Below, piece after piece: positions 6,386-12,708 of a DNA stretch of 12,884 nt (the first letter of the stretch is position 1; every line of letters starts with the position of its first letter). The DNA is from Thermoplasmata archaeon (GTDB lineage Archaea > Thermoplasmatota > Thermoplasmata > Thermoplasmatales > Thermoplasmataceae), in the NCBI GenBank assembly GCA_021797025.1, contig JAKAAK010000065.1, positions 1 through 12,884 of the forward strand. The letters are read 5' to 3'. A program made the translations under genes and the position numbers. The notes beneath the pieces were generated by a model that saw nothing but the letters and a program-made list of their open reading frames with translations, was not told the origin of the DNA and searched no databases.

Positions 6386-6444
6386 TTCTGCTATTCCGAA
6401 TAGTTATATGGTAAATTACTGGGGATTTTTATATTGAAGTTCTA
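6301..6444 (+). repeat. Dispersed repeat, copy B (144 bp)
   Basis: Aligns without gaps to 9778-9921, with about 24 differences in 144 positions by eye. The last 74 bases (6371-6444) also match copy A. The first half is the decayed coding segment. It lies between the 252-aa gene and the HNH endonuclease gene. Confidence 0.8.
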
Positions 6445-6470
6445 TCTGTTAATATAATACCCTGAACAAC

Positions 6471-6488
6471 AAACAATGATTATTGTTT
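6471..6488. terminator. Hairpin AAACAAT-GATT-ATTGTTT
   Basis: Perfect 7-bp stem with a 4-base loop, followed by T and then TAGC. It lies between 3' ends and could be a terminator or processing site for either flank. The remaining sequence of 6203-6603 holds repeat B and no supported gene. Confidence 0.35.
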
Positions 6489-6551
6489 TAGCTAATTATA
6501 AATTTATTTCAGAAAGACAGCATCCTTGAATAGTCTATCCTTCACTTGTTA

Positions 6552-6568
6552 AGGCCATGCTTTGGCCT
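6552..6568. terminator. Hairpin AGGCCA-TGCTT-TGGCCT
   Basis: Perfect 6-bp GC-containing stem, 36 bases beyond the stop codon of the minus-strand endonuclease gene. Possible 3'-end structure. It has no strong T tract, so termination is uncertain. Confidence 0.3.
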
Positions 6569-6603
6569 AAACATGCCGATATTTCATTATTACCCTGTAA
6601 CCT

Positions 6604-7485
6604 TTACTGCAGCTTCGTCCTATGCCATTCGAGGAACTCCCTTGATTCTGTTAAATCCATATCTATAATTGTGCTTTCCAGTTCCTGGACTTCCCTGTGC
6701 AGTTTTTCGCTTTGAGAATTTTTAAGGATATTGCCAACTATTATGCGGTTGTCATTGCCTATTGCAATGAGTTTCCTGTCAAACATGCCGTCGTGCAGCC
6801 TGCAAAGCAGCAAGGTATTGTAAGGATTTCCTGCATCGTCCGGAAAAAGAAATACATCTTTTATGTGGGAAACAACCAACAGATTATCGATGTCTATTCC
6901 GCATAATAGGCATCTATGATTATAGTATTCAAGGGCTGTCTTTCTTAAATTGCCCTGGAATAGCCTTGAATTTACAAATGTCTTCCTGAACCGGGGTTCA
7001 ATGGCATCTGGATTAAGGATTGGTTCATTGCCGGAAATTGATATTACCCCGGCCGCACTGAGTATTGTGTTCAGCATCTTTTCATCCTGGATGTATTTGG
7101 AGACCTGCATTCCTTCTGAATCTATAAGGGAAAGTGGAATGGGATTCTTGAATATCACGAAGTCCTCCAGAATAAGGCACAGCACCTGTTCTTTTTCCCC
7201 CCTGTTGTATTTGCTGAACCGTTCCTCCAGTTCCGACTTGCTGCCCATGGCGTTCATAGTACCGTACTTATCCCACATTTCATCAACAGTCAGAAACTCT
7301 TTCCTTACCAGTTCAGCCATGCCGACTATCTTGCCATCCCCCGTTTTAAAGAATAGCGGTATGTGGTCCCCGGCATTTAACTGTGTTGTTCTTGTCGTCC
7401 AGAAGTTGAATTCTCCGCTTCTATAATTCGATTTAAGATAATTCAGCCAATCCTTGTCGGTATGATATATTATTCCATAAATCAT
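6604..7485 (-). CDS. EVE-like plus HNH endonuclease (modification-dependent restriction type)
   Basis: A two-domain protein of 293 aa, numbered here from the ATG at 7485. Residues about 1-140 have the EVE/PUA-like pattern (FWTTRTTQLNAGDHIPLFF, then GKIVGMAEL), a fold that reads modified bases. The C-terminal part is an HNH nuclease: HRCLLCG (C192, C195), SHIKD (H207), then NPYNTLLLCRLHDGMFDRKL with N223 and H231. This matches the HNH_2 type of restriction endonucleases. Such fusions usually cut DNA with modified cytosine, so defence against modified phage or foreign DNA is the likely role. A TTG at 7500 would add five residues, but the TATA-like box at 7511-7520 places the transcript start near 7489, favouring the ATG. 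No methylase partner is needed for this class and none is intact nearby. Confidence 0.75.
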   Translation of the reverse strand: MIYGIIYHTDKDWLNYLKSNYRSGEFNFWTTRTTQLNAGDHIPLFFKTGDGKIVGMAELVRKEFLTVDEMWDKYGTMNAMGSKSELEERFSKYNRGEKEQVLCLILEDFVIFKNPIPLSLIDSEGMQVSKYIQDEKMLNTILSAAGVISISGNEPILNPDAIEPRFRKTFVNSRLFQGNLRKTALEYYNHRCLLCGIDIDNLLVVSHIKDVFLFPDDAGNPYNTLLLCRLHDGMFDRKLIAIGNDNRIIVGNILKNSQSEKLHREVQELESTIIDMDLTESREFLEWHRTKLQ

Positions 7486-7510
7486 ATAATCAACACTCAA
7501 TTCGTTATAG

Positions 7511-7520
7511 CTTTTAATTT
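7511..7520 (-). promoter_or_regulatory. TATA-like box for the HNH endonuclease gene
   Basis: On the minus strand AAATTAAAAG is centred about 30 bases before the ATG at 7485, which gives a near-leaderless transcript. Confidence 0.4.
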
Positions 7521-7551
7521 TTTGTGTTTTCGGATTGCCGGCATTAAACTG

Positions 7552-7718
7552 ATGATTGAGTTAGAAAATTTATCGCACTTGCTTAAGAAGCCGCATATTA
7601 GGGCAATCAAAAAAAGATTGGATATGTTTAAAGAGGCAGGATGAAGACCACATTGCACTACTACCTGGTTATCACGCCAGAAATAGAAAGAGAAGTACTA
7701 AAGTGTGTGATACTATAA
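7552..7718 (+). pseudogene. Two overlapping micro-ORFs, possible gene remnants
   Basis: A 30-aa frame (7552-7644; contains LSHLLKKPHIRAIKKRLDMF) overlaps a 25-aa frame (7641-7718; starts MKTTLHYYLVITPEIERE) by ATGA. The four-base overlap is typical of true operon genes, but neither has a promoter or a clear ribosome-binding site at its start, and both are too short to recognise. They could be the ends of lost genes. They fill most of the 334-base gap between the HNH gene and 7820; nothing else is seen there except the next promoter. Confidence 0.25.
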
Positions 7719-7790
7719 TTCCTACACTGTAAATACTGGCTTCATAAATGATTTATCTTCAAATAGTCAACCTTTTACAGAAATCATAAC

Positions 7791-7808
7791 TTTAATTATA
7801 TATAATAT
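7791..7808 (+). promoter_or_regulatory. TATA region of the membrane protein gene at 7820
   Basis: TTTAATTATATATAATAT contains overlapping TATA-like boxes. One centred near 7795 would give a leaderless start at 7820. One centred near 7801 would leave a leader containing GGAGGT (7822-7827), correctly placed for the alternative ATG at 7838. Confidence 0.5.
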
Positions 7809-7819
7809 AATAATTTCTG

Positions 7820-8749
7820 ATGGAGGTATCTAGAATTATGAACAAAATTTCAATTTTTATTATATCCGTTATTTTGCTATTCATAGTTGTTATTATCGGC
7901 ATTAATCACTCTGCAATTGTTTCCACTTCCATGATTAGTGTTTTAGCGGCGTTGTTAGCATTCATTGGTGGTAACTTGATCTGGAAATATGTTAACGCCC
8001 CTAAAATTTCAGTTGGATTTCATGATTACTCCGATAATTCAGCATCCAAGTACACGCAAGATATGCAAATTAAAGTGTTAGATAATAAAGATAATAAAGA
8101 TAATAAAGATAATAAAGATAATAAAGATGTAAATGCAGTTAGTATTTTACCTGATTACTTAAAGTATGCACCACCAACGGCTGATATATTGCAGTATTTC
8201 CCTAAAAACGAAAATGGAATTCAAGAGGGACTACCCATATCTAACAAAAATATACAAATATTCACCCTTGAAATAACTAATAAAGGAATGTCTGCTGCAA
8301 GAAACGCCTTATTATATTTTGATATAAATGGCAGAAGCAGAATATGTAAGTGGAATTCTGTCCCAGCACCCGTATATTATTATTACTTATACAATATCTA
8401 CCAGAAATTAACATTGCTTCAAGACTTGCCTGAAGAGGTGGCCTTTGCATTTAGATTTCAAGAGGATCCCCCACATTTGCTGAGGCAATACGACTTGATA
8501 TCAATATATACTATTCTAGTAGAAAAAAACTCCAATCAGATAGACTGCAAAAATACAAAGAATGGGGAATTAATATTTTACTCAGAAGATTATAAAGGAA
8601 GATGTGGGATTTCATTTTCCTATGATGATAAAAAGAAGAAAATCATAATTACCCTATACAAATTGAAATCAAAAAAATGGGATGGTTTTAAAAGTATATC
8701 AATAGATAAAAAAAATACTTTAGAAATACCGTACAACAATGAAAAGTAA
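7820..8749 (+). CDS. Membrane-anchored protein with beta-rich domain and DNK repeat, 309 aa
   Basis: Two hydrophobic helices sit at the N-terminus: about 10-27 (ISIFIISVILLFIVVIIG) and 36-56. A linker holds five exact DNK repeats (88-102). The C-terminal part (about 140-305) is beta-rich; its segment FTLEITNKGMSAARNALLYF resembles the strand-turn-strand motif of CARDB/Ig-like domains. The second start, an ATG at 7838 with GGAGGT ten bases ahead, would remove six residues and keep both helices. I do not recognise the family. The gene converges with another anchored beta-rich protein (8790-9362), and the two may be functional partners or diverged relatives. It has low GC and is rich in Lys and Asn, consistent with foreign origin. 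Cell-surface or membrane-linked sensing is only a guess. Confidence 0.6.
   Translation: MEVSRIMNKISIFIISVILLFIVVIIGINHSAIVSTSMISVLAALLAFIGGNLIWKYVNAPKISVGFHDYSDNSASKYTQDMQIKVLDNKDNKDNKDNKDNKDVNAVSILPDYLKYAPPTADILQYFPKNENGIQEGLPISNKNIQIFTLEITNKGMSAARNALLYFDINGRSRICKWNSVPAPVYYYYLYNIYQKLTLLQDLPEEVAFAFRFQEDPPHLLRQYDLISIYTILVEKNSNQIDCKNTKNGELIFYSEDYKGRCGISFSYDDKKKKIIITLYKLKSKKWDGFKSISIDKKNTLEIPYNNEK
8081..8128 (+). repeat. In-frame tandem 9-mer repeat GATAATAAA x5
   Basis: Five perfect copies of GATAATAAA at 8081-8125 followed by GAT, coding Asp-Asn-Lys each time. Because the unit is nine bases, slippage would change linker length without breaking the frame. Confidence 0.95.
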
Positions 8750-8789
8750 AATATACGTAAATCCTTTATATTGCACAACAGCCACGTTT

Positions 8790-9362
8790 CTACTTTTTGC
8801 TGAGAGAAACTTTGTTCAGATCCTTATCCAGATGTATAATAAATATGCCCTTGGCGGTTTTAAAATTATCAGAGCTCACATAATACTCAGCGATGAGACT
8901 GACCTGCACTTGGACGCGTGGAAGGAGACTATTGGAATCTAAAAATGTATTCAGACGAGGGATATCTGGTTGATTTTTGATCACCCAAAAACTGTCTAAT
9001 TTTTGGTAGTGGTTATGGAAAATATCTATAGAGACTTCTGGATATCCCCTCCATTTTAATGCCAATGGCTGCTTAATATACTCTTCTCCTGTATTGGTAT
9101 CTTTAAGACTTGTTAGGAAGACATTGCAATGCCTCGCAGTCTTTCTTTTGTGTTTATTCCTAACTGCGACATGAAAAAAACGTGATGGAAAACGTTGGTT
9201 GTTAATTATGTCTACATCTGCAAAGGTACCATCTATCAGGTCAAGCTCAAGCTTGTCTGGAGGGGTCTGCATCCATATTCCAATGACCGCAATTATCGTT
9301 GCAATGACACCTATAGCTATACTAATCACAGCTCTCATCACACCCCACGCATAATAGTCCAA
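8790..9362 (-). CDS. Single-pass membrane protein with beta-rich domain, 190 aa
   Basis: One membrane helix at about 9-31 is followed by a soluble domain. FFHVAVRNKHKRKTARHCNV (62-81) has the beta-sandwich pattern of a hydrophobic strand, Asn, basic turn, Ala and second strand, seen also in the gene at 7820. Further strands follow (VQVQVSLIAEYYV near 150-162). The start is TTG at 9362, chosen because TATATAAATG lies about 25 bases upstream; the ATG nine codons in is the alternative and keeps the helix. The gene ends 40 bases from the convergent 7820-8749 gene. Function unknown. A membrane-tethered partner or sensor is possible. Confidence 0.6.
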   Translation of the reverse strand: MDYYAWGVMRAVISIAIGVIATIIAVIGIWMQTPPDKLELDLIDGTFADVDIINNQRFPSRFFHVAVRNKHKRKTARHCNVFLTSLKDTNTGEEYIKQPLALKWRGYPEVSIDIFHNHYQKLDSFWVIKNQPDIPRLNTFLDSNSLLPRVQVQVSLIAEYYVSSDNFKTAKGIFIIHLDKDLNKVSLSKK

Positions 9363-9380
9363 TATCCGGTTCCATTATTC

Positions 9381-9390
9381 CATTTATATA
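9381..9390 (-). promoter_or_regulatory. TATA box of the 190-aa membrane protein gene
   Basis: On the minus strand TATATAAATG is centred about 24 bases before the TTG at 9362. It supports that start and a leaderless mRNA. Confidence 0.5.
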
Positions 9391-9550
9391 CCGCATGCAT
9401 TTATTTTTTTCGTTTTAATACGCCTTTTTAATACTTCTTTTAGTAGATGAAATTTGAACCATAATCTGCATATCTGCATGTAAAATAGGGTAAATTTAAT
9501 TTAAAACTATATAGAGATTTCAGCATTACGTTTGGCTATAACACCTAATA

Positions 9551-9561
9551 ATTTATATATT
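9551..9561 (+). promoter_or_regulatory. Promoter-like box of the decayed Dam gene
   Basis: ATTTATATATT lies about 24 bases before the GTG at 9580, as expected for a leaderless gene. It appears to be the original promoter of the gene whose N-terminus survives. The stretch 9391-9550 otherwise shows only AT-rich DNA with no supported feature. Confidence 0.45.
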
Positions 9562-9579
9562 ATTTACATATATTAAAAC

Positions 9580-9663
9580 GTGGAATCATTACTGGATATA
9601 AACTATAAGCCGGTGCTGAAATGGGCAGGTGGCAGGGACTGCAGAACAGAAAGTAATATATGA
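9580..9663 (+). pseudogene. N-terminal remnant of a Dam-type DNA adenine methylase
   Basis: From a GTG start the frame reads INYKPVLKWAGGRDC and meets TGA at 9661. PVLKWAGG is the hallmark first motif (SAM-binding, usually FLKWAGGK) of D12-class N6-adenine methylases such as Dam and DpnM. The remaining 250 or so residues are missing. Right after the motif the sequence continues in a different frame into an unrelated C-terminal fragment, so this looks like a deletion junction near 9640. Confidence 0.55.
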
Positions 9664-9862
9664 GATAGCTTCATTGATAAAAATAATAGAGAATGATAAT
9701 TTTAAAAAGGCGAATATAGTAATAGGTGGCAATGGGTTCTCGCAAAATGCAAAGGAATACCTTTTCAGCTAGGAGCATAGAAATATATTGAAACGTGACG
9801 ATTTAGTTGAAAACATAGGTGTTGAGGATTTCATAGCAAGGTTGAACAACCATAATTCCTGA
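9641..9862 (+). pseudogene. Decayed C-terminal fragment (restriction-enzyme-like), copy C
   Basis: The frame is open from 9641, contains IVIGGNGFSQNAKEYLFS, is interrupted by TAG at 9770-9772, and continues as RNILKRDDLVENIGVEDF to TGA at 9860. The last 27 residues match the fragment at 6302-6385. A GG-x-GF strand, then a helix, then a DDL segment fits the C-terminal part of type II restriction endonucleases. With a Dam-like remnant beside it, a lost restriction-modification pair is plausible. The enzyme family is not certain. Confidence 0.45.
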
Positions 9863-9921
9863 TTCTCTTATTCCTGATATTTATAAGGTAATTTACTGGG
9901 GGTTTTTATATTGAACTTCTG
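9778..9921 (+). repeat. Dispersed repeat, copy C (144 bp)
   Basis: Gap-free match to 6301-6444 over its whole length, and to 5201-5274 over the last 74 bases (9848-9921). The conserved non-coding end GGTTTTTATATTG could be a transcription stop or promoter-like element carried with the gene end. Confidence 0.8.
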
Positions 9922-9979
9922 ATATAAAAAATAATTATTCTTCTAACGGTATATAATGGTTATAAGAATTCCCGTTAGG

Positions 9980-10020
9980 TTTTTATATTCTTTTATGTTA
10001 TAGATATATAAGGGTGAGGA
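9980..10020 (+). promoter_or_regulatory. Promoter and ribosome-binding site of the protease operon
   Basis: TTTTTATATT at 9980-9989 is the likely TATA box. It would start transcription near 10010, just before the strong AGGGTGAGGA (10011-10020) that precedes the ATG at 10022. Confidence 0.45.
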
Positions 10021-10021
10021 A

Positions 10022-10174
10022 ATGACAGAAAACAATGAAACATTAGTGGAATTTTTATCAAAAGCTAAAAAGAAAGCAGAAGAATCAAATCCAGCTATAA
10101 AGGATATGGGGGAATTGGATCCCACACTTTACCAGCCCATATACGGGTACGTTATTACTTATTCTTCAAACTGA
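10022..10174 (+). CDS. Small protein, 50 aa, upstream of the serine protease
   Basis: A short ORF with a very good ribosome-binding site (GGTGAGG). The N-terminal half (residues 5-24) is a Lys/Glu-rich amphipathic helix. The end (LYQPIYGYVITYSSN) is aromatic and beta-like. No known family. It stops 11 bases before the protease start, so the two are almost surely co-transcribed. It might be a partner, adaptor or substrate of the protease, which is inference. Confidence 0.6.
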   Translation: MTENNETLVEFLSKAKKKAEESNPAIKDMGELDPTLYQPIYGYVITYSSN

Positions 10175-10185
10175 GACGATTTCTT

Positions 10186-11127
10186 ATGTCAGACGGTGAT
10201 TTGTTTAGTCAGATATTGCAAGAATATAGGCCAGACCCTAACAATCTTGTTAAAAAACGGCAGGCATTGTTGAAGGAGTTAGAGGGCAAACTTGGAGCAT
10301 CAGTTGTAGCATATATAGCAAATACAGCTCATCCAATTTCAGCAATGATGCAGCAGGATGTGGATTCCGTAATTGATTTCGTCAATGTTGCTTCCCGGAA
10401 CTCCAAAGAACTTTACCTTATTCTTGAGAGTTCAGGTGGTGATGGAAACGTCGCTGAAAAATTGCTACATGTATTTAGGGAGGAGTTTACAAAATCATTC
10501 AACGTGATTGTACCGAATTCAGCAAAAAGTGCTGCAACAATGTTATCTATAGGTGCAGACAAGATAATAATGGGTACAACCTCTGAATTGGGACCGATTG
10601 ATCCACAAATCGCGGTTACACTTCCCAATGGGCAATTGCAATATGTACCTGCAAAGTCTATCACGGGAACATTGACAAAAATAAAGGAAGATATTGAGAA
10701 GAATGATAAACTTGCAAACATGTATTACGCTGTATTGCAACAGATTAGACCGGAAACTATAAAATTCTGTGAAGATGCAATATCTTTCTCTACAGCGTTC
10801 GCTAAACGGTGGCTTAAGAAAGGTGCAATGAAAGGTAAATCGAAGGTGGATTTAGACAAAACCGCTAGGGAACTTACAACAGGAGAACGTTTTAACATGC
10901 ATGGAAGCGTGATCAATCATGAAGAAGCAAAAGAAGATCTAGGACTTAATGTGGAATTCTGGGATCAAAAGGATGAGAGATGGCAGATATTGTGGAATTA
11001 TTACCTCAGAGCAAAAGCCAGCTTTCAAATGAATCCAAACGCTGCTAAACTCTTTGAGACGACAGAAACTTCCGTAACAATGAACATACAGATTATACCC
11101 ACTCAAGGTGCCAAACCTAATAAGTAA
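10186..11127 (+). CDS. ClpP/SppA-fold serine protease (SDH_sah type)
   Basis: This 313-aa protein belongs by motif to the serine dehydrogenase proteinase family of the ClpP/crotonase fold. LYLILESSGGDGNVAEKL (77-94) is the oxyanion-side loop. IVPNSAKSAATMLSIGADKI (108-127) contains the expected nucleophile S115. GTTSELGPIDPQ (130-141) follows as in SppA and ClpP. The segment 180-250 is helical. No signal peptide or membrane helix is visible, so it should act in the cytoplasm. Family members are membrane-linked or cytosolic peptidases with poorly known targets. It forms an operon with the 50-aa gene upstream. Its start lacks a strong ribosome-binding site, which suggests translational coupling. 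Confidence 0.8.
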   Translation: MSDGDLFSQILQEYRPDPNNLVKKRQALLKELEGKLGASVVAYIANTAHPISAMMQQDVDSVIDFVNVASRNSKELYLILESSGGDGNVAEKLLHVFREEFTKSFNVIVPNSAKSAATMLSIGADKIIMGTTSELGPIDPQIAVTLPNGQLQYVPAKSITGTLTKIKEDIEKNDKLANMYYAVLQQIRPETIKFCEDAISFSTAFAKRWLKKGAMKGKSKVDLDKTARELTTGERFNMHGSVINHEEAKEDLGLNVEFWDQKDERWQILWNYYLRAKASFQMNPNAAKLFETTETSVTMNIQIIPTQGAKPNK

Positions 11128-11410
11128 AATTTTCGCCTGCATGCTGGGGATAGGATCCAATTCTGCAACTGCGGCCAAACTTTACCGCAGACGTTTATAC
11201 TATTCGGCATTGTTTTAGATACATTGCTATCTCCTTCGAAGTGCTATTATAGAGAAGTGTGGAAGGGAAATTTTTTATGCACAATAATGCCTCGCTCAGT
11301 GAGAGATAATCATAAAGGTTTCTCGCGCTGTGCTTTCTCTTGACTCTGTAAGATGGAATCAACTGAATTGTATTGCTATTATACCTTTTAAAGAAATGTA
11401 GGCGAAAATT
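11128..11410. repeat. 283-bp interval bounded by a 15-bp inverted repeat
   Basis: AATTTTCGCCTGCAT (11128-11142) begins right after the protease stop codon. Its complement with one mismatch, ATGTAGGCGAAAATT, sits at 11396-11410, six bases before the 3' end of the convergent gene. Inside are a perfect hairpin CTGCGG...CCGCAG (11169-11190) and no supported ORF. The interval may be a small non-autonomous mobile element, a structured RNA or a double terminator. I see no clear target duplication. Confidence 0.5.
11169..11190. terminator. GC-rich hairpin downstream of the protease gene
   Basis: CTGCGG, a 10-base loop, then CCGCAG: a perfect 6-bp stem in a locally GC-rich patch, 41 bases after the protease stop. 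It could be a structured RNA 3' end. Confidence 0.3.
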
Positions 11411-11416
11411 ATTGTT

Positions 11417-12394
11417 TCAAAAAAGAAACTTTTCAGTAGTAGGAACACGATCAAAAGAATCACCATTCAGCAATGCCTGTATAGTGTTTGGATCAAGCAA
11501 GATTTGACCCATCGTCTCAGGCAATTCCTCGTGTAACATACTATATGATATAGAGCCTCCTTGAACCGGGTTTTGAATTTGTAATGTCAATTTTCCTAAA
11601 GTAGTCCATCTCTCCTGGCCAGACGGGCTGGGCATGATAATAACAGGGGTTACTCCGTTTGCATATGGCCCGTATTGCAAATTCGTCCCTTCTGCATCCT
11701 GTTTTAGCACTTTAAATCCAGGAGGTATTGGTGAAATCACACTGAATCCCTTTAATTCCATAATTAGAAGAACGTATTTTGCCATGATTCTCCCAAGATT
11801 CCTAATCAATATTTCCATTGAAAAATTGAGATTGTCATTCTGAATTTTCCAGCTTGATAAAACAAATTTCGCTGTCAGTCTAGGTGTTTTCTTCCTTCCA
11901 AACAGGTAGTATTCAACCTCATACTGTTCCATAGGCACACTTTGAAAATTAAGCCTTTTGTAGTAACGATTATCAGATGCCATATGTGGCGCCCTTTCAC
12001 TTTGTGGTATTTCCAGGACAAACACGTTCATTCCATTTTCCTCAAGTGGGGTAATATTCACCGAGTCAATTGGTGGATATATATTACTTATCAATATATT
12101 TTCCAGTGATTCCTTTGAATGTTTTGGGTTTATTGGAACTCCATCAAGCTTATCCGCAAAGGATTTTCCCTTATCCTTTTTCTCGGTTACGCCGATTATT
12201 AGAATTCCCCCATCCGAATTTGCAAATGAAGATACCTCTTTCGAAATACCAACTCTGTGGTCATAGGAGAAAAACAGACCACTTTTAAATTCCATGTGTA
12301 AATTCTCCTCCGGATGTGTGGATATGAAATTTTTAAGCGTTTCGATAGTAAGATCCTCCCTGCGTACTTTGAAGAAAGTCTCGATTAAATCCAT
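11417..12394 (-). CDS. AlbA_2 / Schlafen-type DNA- or RNA-binding protein, 325 aa
   Basis: The N-terminal 165 residues are a typical AlbA_2 (divergent AAA_4, Schlafen core) domain. It has LHMEFKSGL (32-40), VSSFANSDGGILIIGVTEK (54-72), and PHMASDNRYYKR (136-147) followed by PMEQYEVEYYLFGR. In Schlafens this fold can act on RNA or DNA; E35 and K37 lie in the usual acidic-basic pair. Residues 170-325 form a beta-rich domain with NFSMEILIRNLGRIMAKYVL, reminiscent of CARDB/Ig-like sheets and of the two membrane proteins in this window. The start ATG at 12394 has TATAAATA about 25 bases upstream. The gene is alone and converges with the protease operon. A regulatory or defence role is likely but unproven. 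Confidence 0.7.
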   Translation of the reverse strand: MDLIETFFKVRREDLTIETLKNFISTHPEENLHMEFKSGLFFSYDHRVGISKEVSSFANSDGGILIIGVTEKKDKGKSFADKLDGVPINPKHSKESLENILISNIYPPIDSVNITPLEENGMNVFVLEIPQSERAPHMASDNRYYKRLNFQSVPMEQYEVEYYLFGRKKTPRLTAKFVLSSWKIQNDNLNFSMEILIRNLGRIMAKYVLLIMELKGFSVISPIPPGFKVLKQDAEGTNLQYGPYANGVTPVIIMPSPSGQERWTTLGKLTLQIQNPVQGGSISYSMLHEELPETMGQILLDPNTIQALLNGDSFDRVPTTEKFLF

Positions 12395-12415
12395 ATTTTA
12401 CTATGGCATATAGAG

Positions 12416-12423
12416 TATTTATA
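12416..12423 (-). promoter_or_regulatory. TATA box of the AlbA_2 gene
   Basis: On the minus strand TATAAATA is centred about 25 bases before the ATG at 12394, with no ribosome-binding site between. A textbook leaderless archaeal arrangement. Confidence 0.6.
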
Positions 12424-12708
12424 ACTTTTGTGTTAATGCCTATGTTATTTGCGTTCCATCATGTAAATAATTTTCTTGTTTTCTATGAATCTACATGTTT
12501 GTACTGAACATCCAGATACATCGACAGAGCTGAAATTTGAGAAGTTTGGTAAAAATCATCAGAGTATAAGTAATCATGTAGAATATAAAATCCCACTATT
12601 TCATCGATATTTGACAAGTAGTTAGCCCGTGCAAGAGGGAAAAACAAATTCGTTTAGATCATAATATAATTAACTTCATAGTAGTAACACCTTGCCATTT
12701 AACTATTA
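12424..12708. other. Gene-poor spacer before the insertion sequence
   Basis: No gene is well supported here. One + frame (12485-12625, 46 aa, containing TELKFEKFGKNHQSISNHVE) is open from an ATG but has no ribosome-binding site and no recognised family. It may be chance or a remnant. The rest is AT-rich and shows no repeats matching the origin or the dispersed repeat. Confidence 0.3.

Noticed and set aside
6950..7426. 158-aa plus-strand frame
   Set aside because: It lies wholly opposite the EVE-HNH gene, whose motifs are clear, so it is a shadow frame.
7462..7644. 60-aa frame starting inside the minus-strand endonuclease gene
   Set aside because: Its first half only mirrors the endonuclease 5' end and promoter; at most the last 30 codons could be real.
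8081..8128. Tandem 9-mer as an iteron or origin element
   Set aside because: It lies in an intact reading frame and encodes a regular DNK linker; the protein explanation is sufficient.
9460..9480. Tandem CTGCATAT/CTGCATG as a regulatory repeat
   Set aside because: Two short imperfect copies only, with no gene or promoter placed to use them.
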